Below are positions 1 to 12,700 of a DNA stretch of 64,000 nt, in pieces; the stretch's first letter is position 1; every line of letters starts with the position of its first letter. The position numbers and the translations under genes are program-made. The notes beneath the pieces are model-generated. The model was not told the origin of the DNA, ran no database searches, and saw only the letters and a program-made list of their open reading frames with translations. Origin of the DNA: Nephrocerus scutellatus. Its lineage: Eukaryota; Arthropoda; Insecta; Diptera; Pipunculidae. The DNA lies in NCBI GenBank assembly GCA_947095585.1, contig OX352765.1, positions 25,078,254-25,142,253 of the forward strand, read 5' to 3'.

Positions 1-660
1 GATGTTAAATGGTAACAAAACAAATGTACATTATGTAAATGAAATATAATACCGTTTAACTTTGAAAGTATAATAAATTGCATGAAATAGTTGTACTTAT
101 ATTTTACGTAGGCAATAAAGTCCAAAAAGCAAGTTTCAGTTCAAGAAATTGAAGGCTGCTTCGTGAAGCTGGAAGTGGCTGTTTCAGTCCACAAATTACA
201 TAGTGACCCAGTTACATATAATTGAAGCATTTTACATTATGTATTTCGATTTCCCTTACATTGTTAAAAGCGTTTATTTGACCCCAAGTGTCTAATACAA
301 CGCGCATTTGGAATTGAACCAAAATGTTTCCTTTATAATTTAATTAAATGTGATTAGGTTGATTAATTTAGCAACAGAATATATTGAAAGGAAATTATAA
401 TCAAATATGTACTCGTATATAGAAAAACTGTAATGGAAATCGAAGCCTTTTCTTTCCTAACTTCCCCCCTTAATTTACAAACGAAACAGAATTGTAACAG
501 CAGCTATCATTGTTTCTGTTCTTGTGCGGTTGTCGACTTATTCACGGCAAACAACTAAAAAATTTACAACAAATTATGTAGAGTATTAATAAATAAAGAT
601 TACGGTCGCCTGTTCTGGTTTTTTCCTTTCCGGTTACTTATGTTGATTGTTGATCCATCT
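1..660 (-). other. 3' flank of the Rac gene, probable 3' UTR
   Basis: AT-rich sequence with no supportable ORF, lying directly downstream of the minus-strand Rac stop codon. It probably holds the 3' UTR. A minus-strand AATAAA is present at 273-278. No other gene is visible. Confidence 0.5.
273..278 (-). terminator. candidate polyadenylation signal of Rac
   Basis: TTTATT on the plus strand reads AATAAA on the minus strand, about 385 bp past the Rac stop codon. Its use as the cleavage signal is inferred from position only. Confidence 0.35.
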
Positions 661-1239
661 TTAGAGAAGAGCGCATTTCTTCTTATTCCTGGGCCGCATC
701 ACCGGACACAGAACCGATCGGATCGCCTCGTCAAAGACTGTCTTCAATCCCTTCTGCGTAAGTGCTGAGCATTCCAAATACTTAACAGCACCGATCTCCT
801 TAGCCATGGCTAGACCCTGCGGATATGTGATCGGTGTAAGTTTCTTGTCCTTGAGTTTCTCGATAGTTGCCTTGTCGTCGCGCAAATCCAATTTGGTGCC
901 AACCAAAATGATCGGAACACTGGGACAGTGATGACGCACCTCGGGATACCATTTAGCACGAACGTTCTCAAATGATGCAGGATTTACCAGCGAGAAACAA
1001 ATTAAGAAGACATCTGTCTGTGGGTACGAGAGTGGGCGCAGTCTGTCATAATCCTCTTGGCCAGCTGTATCCCAGAGACCAAGATTGATTGGCTTAGCAT
1101 CTACCATAACATTGGCCGAGTAATTATCGAACACCGTGGGTATATATTCGCCAGGGAAGGCATTTGTTGTGTAGCTGATGAGCAGGCATGTTTTACCCAC
1201 AGCTCCGTCGCCAACGACGACGCACTTGATCGCTTGCAT
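661..1239 (-). CDS. Rac1: Rac-family small GTPase (Rac1/Rac2 type)
   Basis: Complete 192-residue Rho-family GTPase, the standard Rac length. Rac cycles between GDP and GTP at the plasma membrane and drives actin remodelling, dorsal closure and axon growth in flies. Visible motifs: P-loop GDGAVGKT (residues 10-17), effector loop YIPTVFDNY (32-40), DTAGQ (57-61), TKLD (115-118), the SAL box (158-160) and the Rho insert helix near 123-135. It ends with a basic stretch and a CALL CAAX box (189-192), which predicts geranylgeranylation. The CDS is a single exon. The start ATG has a good fly context (gacaATG) and matches the Rac N-terminus [12 protein letters not shown]. The C-terminal tail ([10 protein letters not shown]) resembles Drosophila Rac1 more than Rac2, as I remember them, so the paralogue assignment is less sure than the family. 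Confidence 0.97.
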   Translation of the reverse strand: MQAIKCVVVGDGAVGKTCLLISYTTNAFPGEYIPTVFDNYSANVMVDAKPINLGLWDTAGQEDYDRLRPLSYPQTDVFLICFSLVNPASFENVRAKWYPEVRHHCPSVPIILVGTKLDLRDDKATIEKLKDKKLTPITYPQGLAMAKEIGAVKYLECSALTQKGLKTVFDEAIRSVLCPVMRPRNKKKCALL

Positions 1240-1803
1240 TGTCGCTGCTGCTGTGTTGTCCGTGGGAGTCTCTCTCTTTAGTATTATATGCGAGTTTCCA
1301 AGAACTTTTCAACCAAACGTTCAACTGATCAAATTAGTGATTACGTTGATCACAGCAAGCAACACTCTTTTGGAAATTATACCACTTTTGCTGTCGTGAG
1401 CAAAAATATCGCTTTTATCGATAAGATTACACAATAGCAATGCAAATTCAACTACAAACAACGAAAGAATATTTCTTATAATATAAAAATTAATAAATTA
1501 AAGAATAGCAAATGTACAAACACAAAAAAGAAAGAAAATATGCACATACACACAAACACTGCCAACGCCGATCAACGATCATGGAAAAACACACCCAAAC
1601 TGAATGAGACTGAAAAAAACACTAAATGTAAATGCATTGTGTTTATTCCCATGATTCACATTCCATTTCAGTCTCTCTCGCTATATTTTGGGCTTTTGGC
1701 GTTTTAGTTTAAAAAACATTTGAGTGCTTGCTCTTTCGTACGCATTAAATACGCGATAGGGAGCTAACCAATGGACTGGTCGAAAAACAGTTAAAAGTAC
1801 GAG
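1240..1803 (-). other. upstream flank of Rac, probable 5' UTR and promoter
   Basis: No ORF of its own is supportable. The plus-strand ORFs here overlap the Rac 5' end and its leader and are shadows. A DRE-like motif lies 177 bp upstream of the ATG. The transcription start is not visible, and no convincing splice acceptor precedes the ATG. Confidence 0.4.
1416..1423. promoter_or_regulatory. DRE-type motif TATCGATA
   Basis: Perfect palindromic TATCGATA, the core of the fly DNA-replication-related element bound by DREF and BEAF-32 and common in broadly expressed, TATA-less promoters. It lies 177 bp upstream of the Rac start codon, which fits a core-promoter role. A related TATCG half site lies just upstream at 1408-1411. 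Confidence 0.5.
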
Positions 1804-1804
1804 A

Positions 1805-2203
1805 GCCAGCGTTGCCTATGTGGCACGATTGTGCCATTATAATCCTTTTTTTTTTATTTGATACCATGGTACGTTATAATTTTATATGATCATTTTCGAC
1901 ATCAAAATTTGAAAGATTTTTTCCAAAAAATATATATTTTTATTTTATGACAACGCTGTTCATAGAATTTAATATCACTACTTAGTGATAACTCTGTTAA
2001 TAGAAATAGATGTCGCTTTTCACTTCTTGCAGGACATTTTTTTGTAACAGAAACGCAGAACATTTTTAAAATCATCTAATAACAAGAATAACATCAAAGT
2101 AAATTAATGTTACAAAGTAAAATAAAACTAAAGTTAAAAGTTGTTTTTTTAATAGTGGCACGCTAAAATCTGAAATAAATTTTTTTTGGACGGCAACGCT
2201 GGC
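1805..2203. repeat. candidate non-autonomous element with 12-bp terminal inverted repeats
   Basis: GCCAGCGTTGCC at 1805-1816 is matched by its exact reverse complement at 2192-2203. The 400 bp between are AT-rich and contain a related CAACGCTG at about 1951-1960 and a direct repeat of GTGGCACG. No target-site duplication was recognised, so this may be chance or a promoter motif rather than a MITE. Confidence 0.3.
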
Positions 2204-5200
2204 GATAGCAGTTCACAAATAATTTTTTTATTCAATATGGCGTTGGAGAAGGCAATTCACAGATTTACGCACATAATATACCTACAACATTTGTTCAACA
2301 GTTGAAATTGTACACAGAACTGTACTAGAATAATTTGAGTGAGAGCTTATGAATCATCAACAAGCCTACAAGGAAGAAGCAACATGAATAATTATAAATT
2401 GGGAATCAGATCAATACTCACACACTCACACCCAATACGCTCTCGTATAAAAAGTTGTTTTTGTTTGGTTTGATTCTTCATATGTAGGAGAGTTGCTAAT
2501 TTACAAGCATTTGCAGTTAGAGAAATTTATAATTCAAAATTATTAACGAACCAGGCGGTTTTTGACGGCTCTTTTATTTACGCCATAAAAATAGTTTTCG
2601 TTTGCTGCAGTAGATTGAATTCTTGTTTGAACATGACGTTGATGTCTACATTATATATACTCTCATATGTAGATAAGTCTTACTTGTAGAACTTTAATTA
2701 TTTATTTTCGTTTGTGTTATCTGTCAACGTCAAAATTATCGAAAAAAAATAAAAAATAATAAACTTAGTTGCAGTAGCGTTTTCCATTACTTTTTTTGGA
2801 ATTTTTTTATTGCTTATTTATTATGTTGTTATTCGTTTTTCCTTCAGCAAATAATATTAACTTTCAAACGGATAGTAAATTCGCAAACCAAATAATATTT
2901 ACTCAAATATCGAAAAAAATGTTAAGCTTCACTAAAACTGTGAGGCTACATTGTACTTGCAATTACAAATTTTTCCCAAAATTACATATTATATTGTCCA
3001 GTCGGCTGATCATGTTTTTTCTTTCAATACACGTTTTAAATTTTAAATTTTTCTAATCTGTCTCTCTAACTCTCTCTCTCTCTCTTTCTCTGAAATATAT
3101 TATTCAGCTGTCATATCTGAAATTATGCATCAACAACGGATCTATTTTCCTACACAAAACACATTTTGTAGTGTAAAAACCCACACAATACCTCAAATTC
3201 ATAGTTTATGACTTTTGAGTCTTATGTTGATTAAGAATTGTTTGTCATTACGTAGGTACCTGAAGTTTACTACTTAGGAAGGCTGGCATTGATGCTTTAA
3301 CGTAATACGAACATACTATGTTCAATATAAAAGTAACAAAATTCAATGACAGACACATAAATATCATTCATCTTGAATTTTATAAAATCGTCGTTGAGTT
3401 TAAAAGTTTCCCAATATTCAGAGCATTTTCGTCTTATTTCTATTTATTTCATATTAGTTTAGTGTCTGCAACGACCTAGAAACAATTTATCTCATTTGCA
3501 TCTAGCGAAGCGTAACGAAAATGGAATGAATTGAAAGCTTTTTGGAATACCTTAAGCTGTCGAACTGTTTATCTGCCTGACTACAATGAAACCGGAAATT
3601 CTCTGGGATAACTTCGCGTCGGCATGGACGACATGTCTGTCGTGGAATCTGGCGATCAATTTTTAAACCAATTCACAAATCCTGGTTTTATTGAAACTTT
3701 GCACACATGTGTGGTTCAGGTAACAACACTTTCAATTAAAATTGGGTTCGGGAGGCTCAAAAACAAAATTCTTAAGAATCATACCATATGGCGGCATCAG
3801 ATCACGCCATACTATTAATGACTGTGTGCGCTGTCTGCAGAGTTGCTTTACCACAGAGCATGCAGTGCTTCGCTTGTGTTTTTATAGTGGAATTCAGTAT
3901 ACTTTTAGGCGCATATTAGGTTTTTATTTATGTCGGAGTAATCAGAGAAAACAGATATAATTATTTGTCCAATAAATCCGATAACTTTTTCGTTTAATAT
4001 TTAGCTGTCAGATCAAAAAAAATAATGTTGTGTTTTTTTTGGAATCAGAGAAATTGGAGAAAAGGTTAGATAAATAAAACAATAAATAATGCAAATAATT
4101 TATGTCTCATCCGAATGCTTCACTAGTCGATATATTTTTCAGAGAAAAAAACATCATATCATAAAATTGAGTGCAAATAAAACGAGTCAGAGATATTACA
4201 TTTTTTATCTGGGATTAAAAAAGAACGCGGATCTGTATTTTGACAGTTAAATTATCTCTCCGATATAAAAAATAACTCCCATTGAGCGCTTCCGTAGCAG
4301 AGAATTTTAGCGGATGAAATGTTATATTAAATTATGCACATTCATATTTTGCGACATTTAGTCTAAAGGCTTAACCATGATGCACTTTCGCCCCGGAACT
4401 GTCAAATTTTCATAAAACTCATGCTGTCCCATATCACTGAGGGCGTATTCTGCTTAGCAAGGGCATTTTCAGCTATCTGTCAGCTCCACAATAATAAATT
4501 TTGATCGTGTTTTAATAACGCAAGACACGTTTTTATGTTTTTATTTATTAAATAATTCAATAAAATCAATTGTTTTCATACATTTTAATTTTTTATTTTA
4601 TTATTTAATAACAAATTGCTAAAACATTTGTTACTTGCTATAGCTGCCAAAATCAGTCAGCAAAATCGTTTGGGACGACTTGACCGACTTATTCAAGATG
4701 GCGTCAAATAAGTCAATAAGTTTGAAATAAGTCGATGTTTAGGAAAGGGCCATAGAATAAATAAAAGTACGTTTTATGTCAAATTCGGAAAATTCGGAAT
4801 GCTGAGAATTAAATAAAGAAAACACTCATTATGAAAGTGAAAGAATGACAAGTAAAACTGACTGAAAAGACTGTAATTTGGTAGTTAATGGCGCCCTTAC
4901 AATGGAAAAACTTAAAACTTACAAGAATGTATGCATTTTGGTTTTAGTAAAAAACTAACTTTTTGTTTGTTATGTTGAAAATTCATACAATCTTGTAAGT
5001 CTTAAGTATTATGGTTTTCAATTGTGAGAGCACGCTATCAAAAATGAGAGTTTGGTAATTTGCCAGTGCACATCAAACTGTAAACTGCGATGAACTTTCC
5101 TCTTGGCTAGATTTATGCCTCAATCACCCATGATGAAGTTCATTTTACTAAATCTTGGATAATAGATAGGAAAGTTTTTTTATTGCATGGCATTGCAATA

Positions 5201-6660
5201 AACGACCCAATTCCAGGTTTATGATTTTGAAGATGGCCATATGTCAAGATAAATCGGTCAACATTCAGGGCGTACGCAGCGTTATTGATCGTTGATCGTA
5301 AATCAAAAGCAAAAATTTTTATGCACTGTTCGTACAATGTAATGATCCGTAACGGTTTATTCACTGAAATGAAGCATTTAAAATTTATTTTCAGCATTGA
5401 TGACAACTTAGCACTGAGCAATAAAATATTAATAGAAATGGCAGCTGACCTCCTAGCGCTTTGCAAATTAGCAACAAATGAAATAAAATGTAAGCATAGG
5501 AGGTTGTCTCGGAACTTGTACGTATTTAACCCCATACGGACGTGTCATTCATTCATCGGCATAATTGTATAATTTTTGCGCTATTTACGCTTTGAAATTT
5601 GTGACTTGATTGACAGAGCACACGGCTACGGCACACAATCGTGAAGCCAAAGTACTGCTCCAATAATGATGACTGCCATCTGACTGCAGCCAATATACTC
5701 GTAGCTCGTAGGTATATGATGGCACTTGGAAAGTGCCGCATCAAGGTGATAGAGCATAGCATAACTTTTATCGAATGACGAGCGGGAAAGCGACCGATGC
5801 AAATTGTGTTGATAAGCGGATCGATTAAGGTTAAACGTTTCAAAATAAAATATAAATACGCGTGGACCGGAGCACTAATGGTGGGCAAGCAGGGTAAACA
5901 CAAAAACAAAACAAACGAACAATATAATTGCATTTTCCGCCTCTTTAGATAAATATTATTATACGAGTACGTTAACGGATGGCGAGACTTTCCAGACACC
6001 GCACAGCTCCCGCATGTCTACCCAATCAACAGCAGTGCGTTCCGAAAATCTGTCCGAAGTGGACTCTAGCATTGTGGTCAGACATGGCTGGCAGTAAAGA
6101 ACGCAAATTGAAGTCTTCTAGTATGGCATTGCACAGAGCTGCTGCCGCTGGCCGGGCGTTGACCGAACGCCGGCTACCACCACTTGCTGCACTATTCGCT
6201 CATTCGCTCAGTGCTCAGCGAGCCAGCACACAAAATGTGGAAATCTGTTTCCCTATGATTTATTGTTGCAACAATAAGATTGTGTAAATAATTAATTCCA
6301 GCAATTATATTATTGTTATTATGTATTTTTGTTACAAAGTTATTATAGAGAATACATATATACTTACATACGTATTTAACAAGGATGAGAGCCGCATACA
6401 ATAAATCCATAAATTTAACACTTTAACAGGTTCTCATAATAATACATAATATGACCGGGAATTGTTTTAAATATGAAAATGCTTAAGTGGGTTGTAAAAT
6501 GGCGGTTGGTGCCCCTGTTGCCGGTGAGGGTGGACGGTGGAGATTTGGATTTGTTCGCTTGTGGCTTTTCGTGGCTTCATTTTTTCTGCATCTGCATTTG
6601 GCATTTGAGTGTCATGAAAAATACAATTATTTTCCGCATTAATTGTGTCCGGCTGTGACA
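2204..6660. other. gene-free AT-rich intergenic stretch
   Basis: Only short, low-complexity or mutually overlapping ORFs occur. Examples are two antisense ORFs over 5140-5572 and one at 5979-6287, none with a recognisable domain. A CT-rich microsatellite sits at 3057-3091. I see no gene here. Confidence 0.5.
3057..3091. repeat. (CT)n microsatellite
   Basis: Near-pure CT dinucleotide run with a few interruptions. Confidence 0.8.
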
Positions 6661-6664
6661 TTAT

Positions 6665-6718
6665 GACCGGCGTGGTTGACACATCAAGTATGTATCTACG
6701 GATACATACTTGCCGGTC
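6665..6718. repeat. strong hairpin with a bulged outer stem
   Basis: The inner stem AAGTATGTATC (6686-6696) pairs perfectly with GATACATACTT (6701-6711) around a TACG loop. GACCGGC just upstream (6665-6671) pairs with GCCGGTC (6712-6718), leaving a 14-nt bulge on the left arm. No gene adjoins it and its function is unknown. Confidence 0.7.
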
Positions 6719-6811
6719 GCCATTTTGATGGGCTTTTATTTAAATTACGCCTGTTGTGGTCGAATTTCACTCATCACAAGATCGAAAGCCAGTTCGTCCG
6801 GCTTTCAATTA

Positions 6812-6855
6812 CTTGTCTCCACTTGGTCTCCAGCTTGTCTCCAGCTTGTCTCCAG
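6812..6855. repeat. 11-bp tandem repeat, four units
   Basis: Four units close to CTTGTCTCCAG, the last two identical. Short minisatellite in intergenic DNA. Confidence 0.75.
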
Positions 6856-7912
6856 TAGATATATTGGTACTACCGCTGATTGGAGTGTCGCGTTACCTCT
6901 CATAGTGACTGAGGGACGTGGTCATCATAGGGAAACTTTAATTTATGAATTAAATTTGTACATCAGCAACTGTTTATGTTTATGATCGATTTTTATTACA
7001 ACAGTCTTTATGTTTCTAGTTGAATAATGGTTCTTGGTTTTGATGTATAAATACCTATTGTATTGTATACCCATTGACCCTAATAATGAATTTTTCAATT
7101 CTTTCACTTTAACCCCTTCACTATGAACTTAACTCTGATGTCGACGAGCTACAAAAGTTAAATACTCTCTTCTTATTATTCTCTGGCAATTCAAATTTTG
7201 TACTGTTTTGGAATTGATCCACTTTTAAACAGAGGAAGTTAAAAATGTAGAGGTATTATTAAATACGAACCACATGGTATATGGGACCTAAATTTTTGAG
7301 TATCTCTCTTAATCGAATTTTGGTAGGTTTTTTGCAGCACAACTCAAATATAGCGTTCTTTTTCTACTTTCTTTTACATAGTAAAAGGCAGTACATACAT
7401 ACTCGTATAGTAATCATAAAAATTTTCGAACTCGGGATTTTTGAAGATTTACCCATTTCCGTATCTTCTGAGTCAGAAAAAGCAAAAAAAAACTCTGTTT
7501 GTCTGGGTCCACTCTACAGCCCAGACGGCATAACTGATTTTGGCGGAAATCGGTCATCAGGAAGTGGCAGTTTACTTGGAAAGTGAAATCTGGTGCAAAA
7601 GAAATTTTAAAAAAATAAAAAGAATTTAAAAAAAATTTACTGAAGATTCCGGCTCCGTTCGTAAAAGAAAGTCGTATTGTTGCCACTTGGTTTTGTTTTG
7701 TTTTTTTCGTTGGAATACACTCAAGGGGTTTAAACCCTTATGATGCTACACACAGCGTTGGAACTAAGGTATCAAGGAAGGAAAGAGGAGATGTTGATGT
7801 GCATACATTTTGATTGCCTGTGGATCATATTGATGCGGGAATATAGAAAGCATTCCACATTCGTGTTGTACGACTAAAGAAAGAGTCTCTAAACTTAACA
7901 GTACCTCCGAAG
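6856..7912. other. gene-free stretch
   Basis: AT-rich DNA with antisense-overlapping short ORFs (7281-7586 and 7414-7686). No domain or splice-supported coding sequence is visible. Confidence 0.5.
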
Positions 7913-9237
7913 TTTATTATTATTGTTGGTGGGCTAAGAAGCCTTGTGCACTGCGATCATGATATCTATTATGCATCCCAGATATTTACCACATTATGTG
8001 GTGGCTTAGTTCCTTTAAGACTGTCATCGTATCTGCCAGGTTGATCGGTTAAACATCTGCCATGGAACTGTGTAAATTGAAATCTTTTCCTGATGAGGGC
8101 GTCACATAAGAAAAGTATGTGTTCTGGCATTTCTTTTGCAGCGGCACTCTGTCCGGTCATATATCAGACAAGAGATCTGAGTTTATAGCGGTTTAATTTA
8201 ACTGCCTTGTCTATGTCTTTTATGTTGTATTTGAGAAGCTTTTTGGTTTGTCTCATCCCAGTCGATGATCCCATTCCACTTCGGTGGCGTTATTTACCCA
8301 CTCATTTATTTTGTCGGTGAAAATTCCTTCTGCGCCTTCTCTTGCACATAGGTCCCGTTGCCTTCGATGCCTGAATGGCCGGGGGACCACATTAGGGTGA
8401 TCTTATTGGTTTTGGCCAGTTTGTTTAAGTGATAGTAGCAGCTCCACGTTGCTTTGGAGTTGAAAACTGGGCCTTTTAATGCTAGAAATGCGGCCTGGCT
8501 GTCGGAGATCATGTAGATCTCGGTTCTTCTATATCTTCTTTTAATGCATTCGATGGTACAGGCTTTTGTGGCTGTTGTTTCTGCCTGGAAAACGGTTGGG
8601 ATTTTCACAGGGGTGTTCGATTGTGGTTCTGGGCCCGAATACTCCTGCTCCCGTCCCTGTATCTATTTAAGATCCGTCTGTTTACCAGATAGATGCATGA
8701 TAGGGAAGGTTCTTTATGATATTTTCGACTTGATATCCTTCTGGCATTCTTATTGAGAAGTTTCTTTGGAAATTTGTTTTTTTTTTTATCATTAAGTCTC
8801 TTTAAGTGACAATTCCACTATCTATGTTGACTTTGTTAGTGATGGTTGTATGTCTTGTTCTATTAGCTTAAATTTGGTTACTTATATGAAGTGTAATGAC
8901 TCTCTTTCCAGCTTTAATTTTAATGTATAAATGAAGTGGTGAATGTCGCAGGAGTTTTTCAAGAGCTGGGTCTGATAACGCTTTGTTATATCCAAAGAGT
9001 CATTTGCGGGTTATTCCACACGATATGATTATTATTAAGGCTGTCTAGTAGCTGGTCCATCACCAGTAGCCACAAAAGTGGTGATAGGACGCTGTCTTAT
9101 GGACAGCCTCTAGTTGCCGCTACTGTGATGAGTTCGTCATCGAACGGTGCATGCTCATGACCCATGGTAGAGGAGGTCATGGAGTGCAGTTTCTGTAGAT
9201 TTTTCAGTCTTATACGCATTTCCTGTGCTGTCCACAA
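7913..9237 (-). mobile_element. decayed LOA/I-like LINE, RT to RNase H to 3' tail
   Basis: Reading on the minus strand, RT residues appear first: a ...TRGCP-x-DSVLSPLLWLLV... block from about 9110 to 9040, the RT motif around RGCPQGGVLSPLLW. An RNase H domain (8608-8306) follows, then a C-terminal PEHILFLCDAL segment near 8130 that resembles the zinc-knuckle tail of these elements. A short ATT/AAT repeat tail lies at 7913-7924, as expected for the 3' end of LOA or I-type LINEs. Stops and frameshifts break the frame, so the copy is dead. Its 5' side ends against the GGTCTTTT-type array at 9238-9450. The clade assignment is by eye; I-clade or R1-like elements are alternatives. Confidence 0.75.
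8306..8608 (-). pseudogene. RNase H domain fragment of the LOA/I-like LINE
   Basis: About 100 codons open. FQAE (glutamate motif) lies near the start, followed by SDSQAAFLAL with the catalytic aspartate, then MWSPGHSGIEGNG, matching the W-x-PGH-x-G-x-x-GN block of retroelement RNase H. The N-terminal first aspartate region is lost or shifted. Part of the larger decayed LINE. Confidence 0.85.
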
Positions 9238-9450
9238 AATGACCCCCAAAAAAACCTCCAAAAAGATCCGTAAAACGTTCCCAAATAGCTTCAAAAAACT
9301 TTCAAATACCACCAAAAGACCCCCAGAAGACTCTTTAAAGACCCCCAAAAGATCCCCAAAAGACCTCCGAGAGATTCCGAAAAGACCCTTAAAAAAACCG
9401 AAAGGACCCAAACAAAATCTCTAAAAAGGCCTCCAAAACATTCCCAAAGG
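9238..9450 (-). repeat. GGTCTTTTGGGG-type degenerate array, copy 1
   Basis: About 210 bp almost lacking G and T runs on the plus strand, built from variants of CCCCAAAAGACC. The minus strand reads GGTCTTTTGGGG. It lies between the truncated RT end of the LINE and the RTE-like motif at 9519-9556. Related arrays occur at 28015-28712 and 38995-39565. Confidence 0.85.
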
Positions 9451-9518
9451 AACGATTTTTCCATCATACTGAGGGCAGGCATCAAGTTCCCGTTCGACTG
9501 ATTCAAAGAGCATTCTCT

Positions 9519-9556
9519 GATATTCCCCCTATTCTGCTGATGGCTGACCGCCCGCG
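9519..9556 (-). repeat. dispersed motif shared with RTE-like 5' regions
   Basis: The minus strand contains GTCAGCCATCAGCAGAATAG. The same motif recurs at about 43970-44000 and 44640-44670, again on the minus strand, where the first of these precedes an RTE-like endonuclease fragment. It is probably part of an RTE-like 5' region. Confidence 0.65.
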
Positions 9557-9559
9557 TTC

Positions 9560-9706
9560 CACTTCACTAAAGTGTAATTACGTTAAAAAGCATTTAGTGG
9601 TTTGTGTACTGGATATTGGGTTGATAAGCACTGCGTAGCGGACATTGGAAAAATTAAATTATCATGTCGCACTTTCGTAACGCTCTCAATTTTACCCTCT
9701 ACAAAA
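9560..9706 (-). repeat. 147-bp dispersed unit next to the array, copy 1
   Basis: Its reverse complement aligns over its length with 27829-27976. Shared blocks include AGAGGGT, GCGTTAC, AAAGTGCGACATGAT and CCAATATCCAGTACACAAACC. In both places the unit lies upstream of a GGTCTTTT array in the same relative orientation. Confidence 0.75.
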
Positions 9707-12700
9707 CGCGCCAAAAGAAGATAACTTCAAAAATTTGCATATATGTTAAATACTGCTATACAAATTGCCCTATATACATTTGATTGAAAGGAATTGAATA
9801 CAAAAATTACGTTTGTACTGCTCCTGTTTCATGCGCGTTAAAGTGCGACAATGCATTGTTGGTGGTGAAAAAATCATTACGGCCCATTAATATGCTCTGC
9901 AAAGCTTTCACTGTGGTTTGAGTACATATTCTGTTTTCCTCTAATTTCCCAATCGTTTCTCGCATTCGTCCCAGATTGTTTGAATAACATTGTTCCAAGA
10001 CTGCATTCCACAATGACACAATGGGTTCACAAAAGGATTTCCATTCATGCAGCGATCATATGCGATATGCGAATACACTTCCGTTAAGTGTCATTACACA
10101 AAGTCTGTGTAAATGTAAACTCAGCCTTACTGTTGTGGCAGTGTCGCTTTGTCCTTGCAATGAATCCTTTGTTTGTTTTTTTTTATTCCATATACATATG
10201 TAGGGCTCGGTTAGCTTTATCACAAAGTTTGCCATATTTTAAGGGAGGAATCTACGGTGTGAGAAGAGTTTATATCATTGTCCGTCCGGTCGTCAGTACA
10301 TCAAACTCTGCCTATTTTCGTTGCTTATATATTTTTTTAGTTAAAAAAGGGCGTAAATATTTTTTACTTTAATTTCATATTTGGTTGGTTTGTACGAAGT
10401 ATGACGTTAAGAATGTACAAAAACGCAGACTCTTTGGATCCTTGTACTAGCCACGTCCTTGAACTATTCAGGATATTAATGTAGTGCAGGACTTCTCATA
10501 GCCGGCATCTACCCACTATAGTTATCATGGTATTCTATTTTATTTCGTTTCCCCTTGAGTACAATTTAAAGTTAAGGGTTGTTGAATGGAATGCCAGAAG
10601 ATGATTACGATGATCCATCACGCTCTTTTCCAATTATTGATTAAACATTGCGAACGCAGCGGCGGCAGCAGACATTGTAACAGGAAATATGAGTAAAATT
10701 TTTATTACAGTTACGCAGAAAGTTAATTACGGTAAAATAATATTGCTGTTGAATTATTTTTCTGATGCAATGGATTGTAAAGAGTGGTTATGGTTACTGG
10801 GAGCATAGGTCATAGAAATACCATCCTATGGAGTGCGTCAGTCAGTTGTAGTTTCATTGAAGGGAAATTCTTTGGTAGGGAATATAATACGATGGGCGGT
10901 GCTGTCAATAATCCCCTCGAAGACTTAAAGCATAAATGAGAAGAGACGTCTTATAGGAGGAGGTATCAGAACATGAAGCAATTATCAAATCAAATTTTGA
11001 ATAACATGGTGTTGAGATAGAACTCTATATTTCGAAGCTTTTAAGCCAGCTGTGGCAAAGATTATTGCTGAAAAATACCTACACTTAGTCGATAGAAAAA
11101 CACTATTTCCTACACCTCTGAACTACAACGCTTTCGCTTAGAAAATATGTTTTTAAAAATGAACCTGTTTAACTAATCGGGTTTTTTCAAATATTTTCAA
11201 TTTAAGACCCCTTCATAATTGAAAAACATCATTGGGTTATTGAAAGGTGGAGTTGCATTCCAGTTAAATCAATCACTAATCCGACAAGCGGATGGAACCG
11301 TCCTGCCACCTATTTGACCTAGAAATCAAAATCAAAGCCCACATATTGCTGAGAGCAAAACAAAATACATATTAACCGCGTCTTTGTATATGAGGTCCAA
11401 AAATATTGAGGTCATTTTATACAAATTCGAAATGTTGCCATGCGAATTGAAAATACTCGTAAGGTTGCTTAAAGCCTTCAGAGGCTAAGTATAGTCGTTA
11501 ATAATATTTAAAATCTAGGTCTTCATATGTGGCTCTACAATCAGAGTCAGGCCATGAACTCCCGCAATAAATCTCTCCACCAGACACAACTTCACGCCGA
11601 TGTCAGCCAGTTTGAAGACACCACTCCCATGCACCGCAATATCAAAATTGCTGCTGTGCAGCTTGAGACCTATACAGTAGGCGTATACGTTCCATAAGCA
11701 ACTTCAAGCTTCAATTTGATCTTTATTTTGACCCCACTGACCTCTTGCCCTATGACCTCCCGGCCTATGACCTATTGCCAACTTAGCAACTCGCCAACTG
11801 ACCACCATACGCACCAACGTTTTTATTGTTTTGAGAAGATATTTTAACAACCAAACTGACATCGTCTCGTAGTCGGTACCGGTGGAGTCAAATATGATGA
11901 TAATGCGTAACTGCATGATGCGTATGCCAAATGGAGCGTAACACGAGTGATTTGCAAATATTGGTTGCGTATAGTAGGCGTTGTGTCAATCTAAGGAATG
12001 CGTGGCATAGTGCTTATAAAACTGATGTAGGTATTGTTCTCATTGCCCCGGTAATACTTACACATGCTAGCCTTTGTATTTTGTTTAGCATTTGTATTTC
12101 TGTGCATTATTTAGGTGATGCGATGCGTATTTCGAGTAGAGCGTAACTCGAGAAATTAGCGTAGGTCGGCCGAATTATAGTAATTCGGTTGAACGGCTGA
12201 AGTGTAACAACAGCGCTGACTTTTTGGCCACTATACTGTAGTTCAGCAAAAACTTGTGTGCGGTCGCAATGATAGACTTCTTCCAAAATATGTTTTATCT
12301 TTAAATGAAGTGCAACATTTCTGGATTTTCCAATTTAGAAATTCTGGATATTTGGTTACCTGACCCATATGTGTCTGATGACCACTTCTAAGTATGATGA
12401 TAACCTGCTCATTTTGGTATAAAATCAGTGCACAAAGCTGAAATCCGACTTAATAAACGATGTGTGAACGTTTTAAGGACACACTCCTACATCCATATTT
12501 TAATTTGTATTTTAATCCATACTCACGGATTAAAATTTGATTTCTTAAATTTTCAGTTTTCTTAAACTTTAAATTTTGATGTCGAGCTAACAAGTTACAC
12601 AAGCAACTGCATCGAGTTTGGTTTTTTATTTATTTTGCTAACATTTTGATAAGTCAATGTAGAAGTCCTTGAAGAATTTTCTTCGAGATTTCCTTTTAAA

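Noticed and set aside
1057..1399. Plus-strand ORFs opposite Rac and its leader
   Set aside because: Antisense shadows of the Rac coding sequence and its flank, with no domain.
5140..5572. Antisense-paired ORFs of 131 and 95 codons
   Set aside because: No domain, mutually overlapping on opposite strands, consistent with chance.
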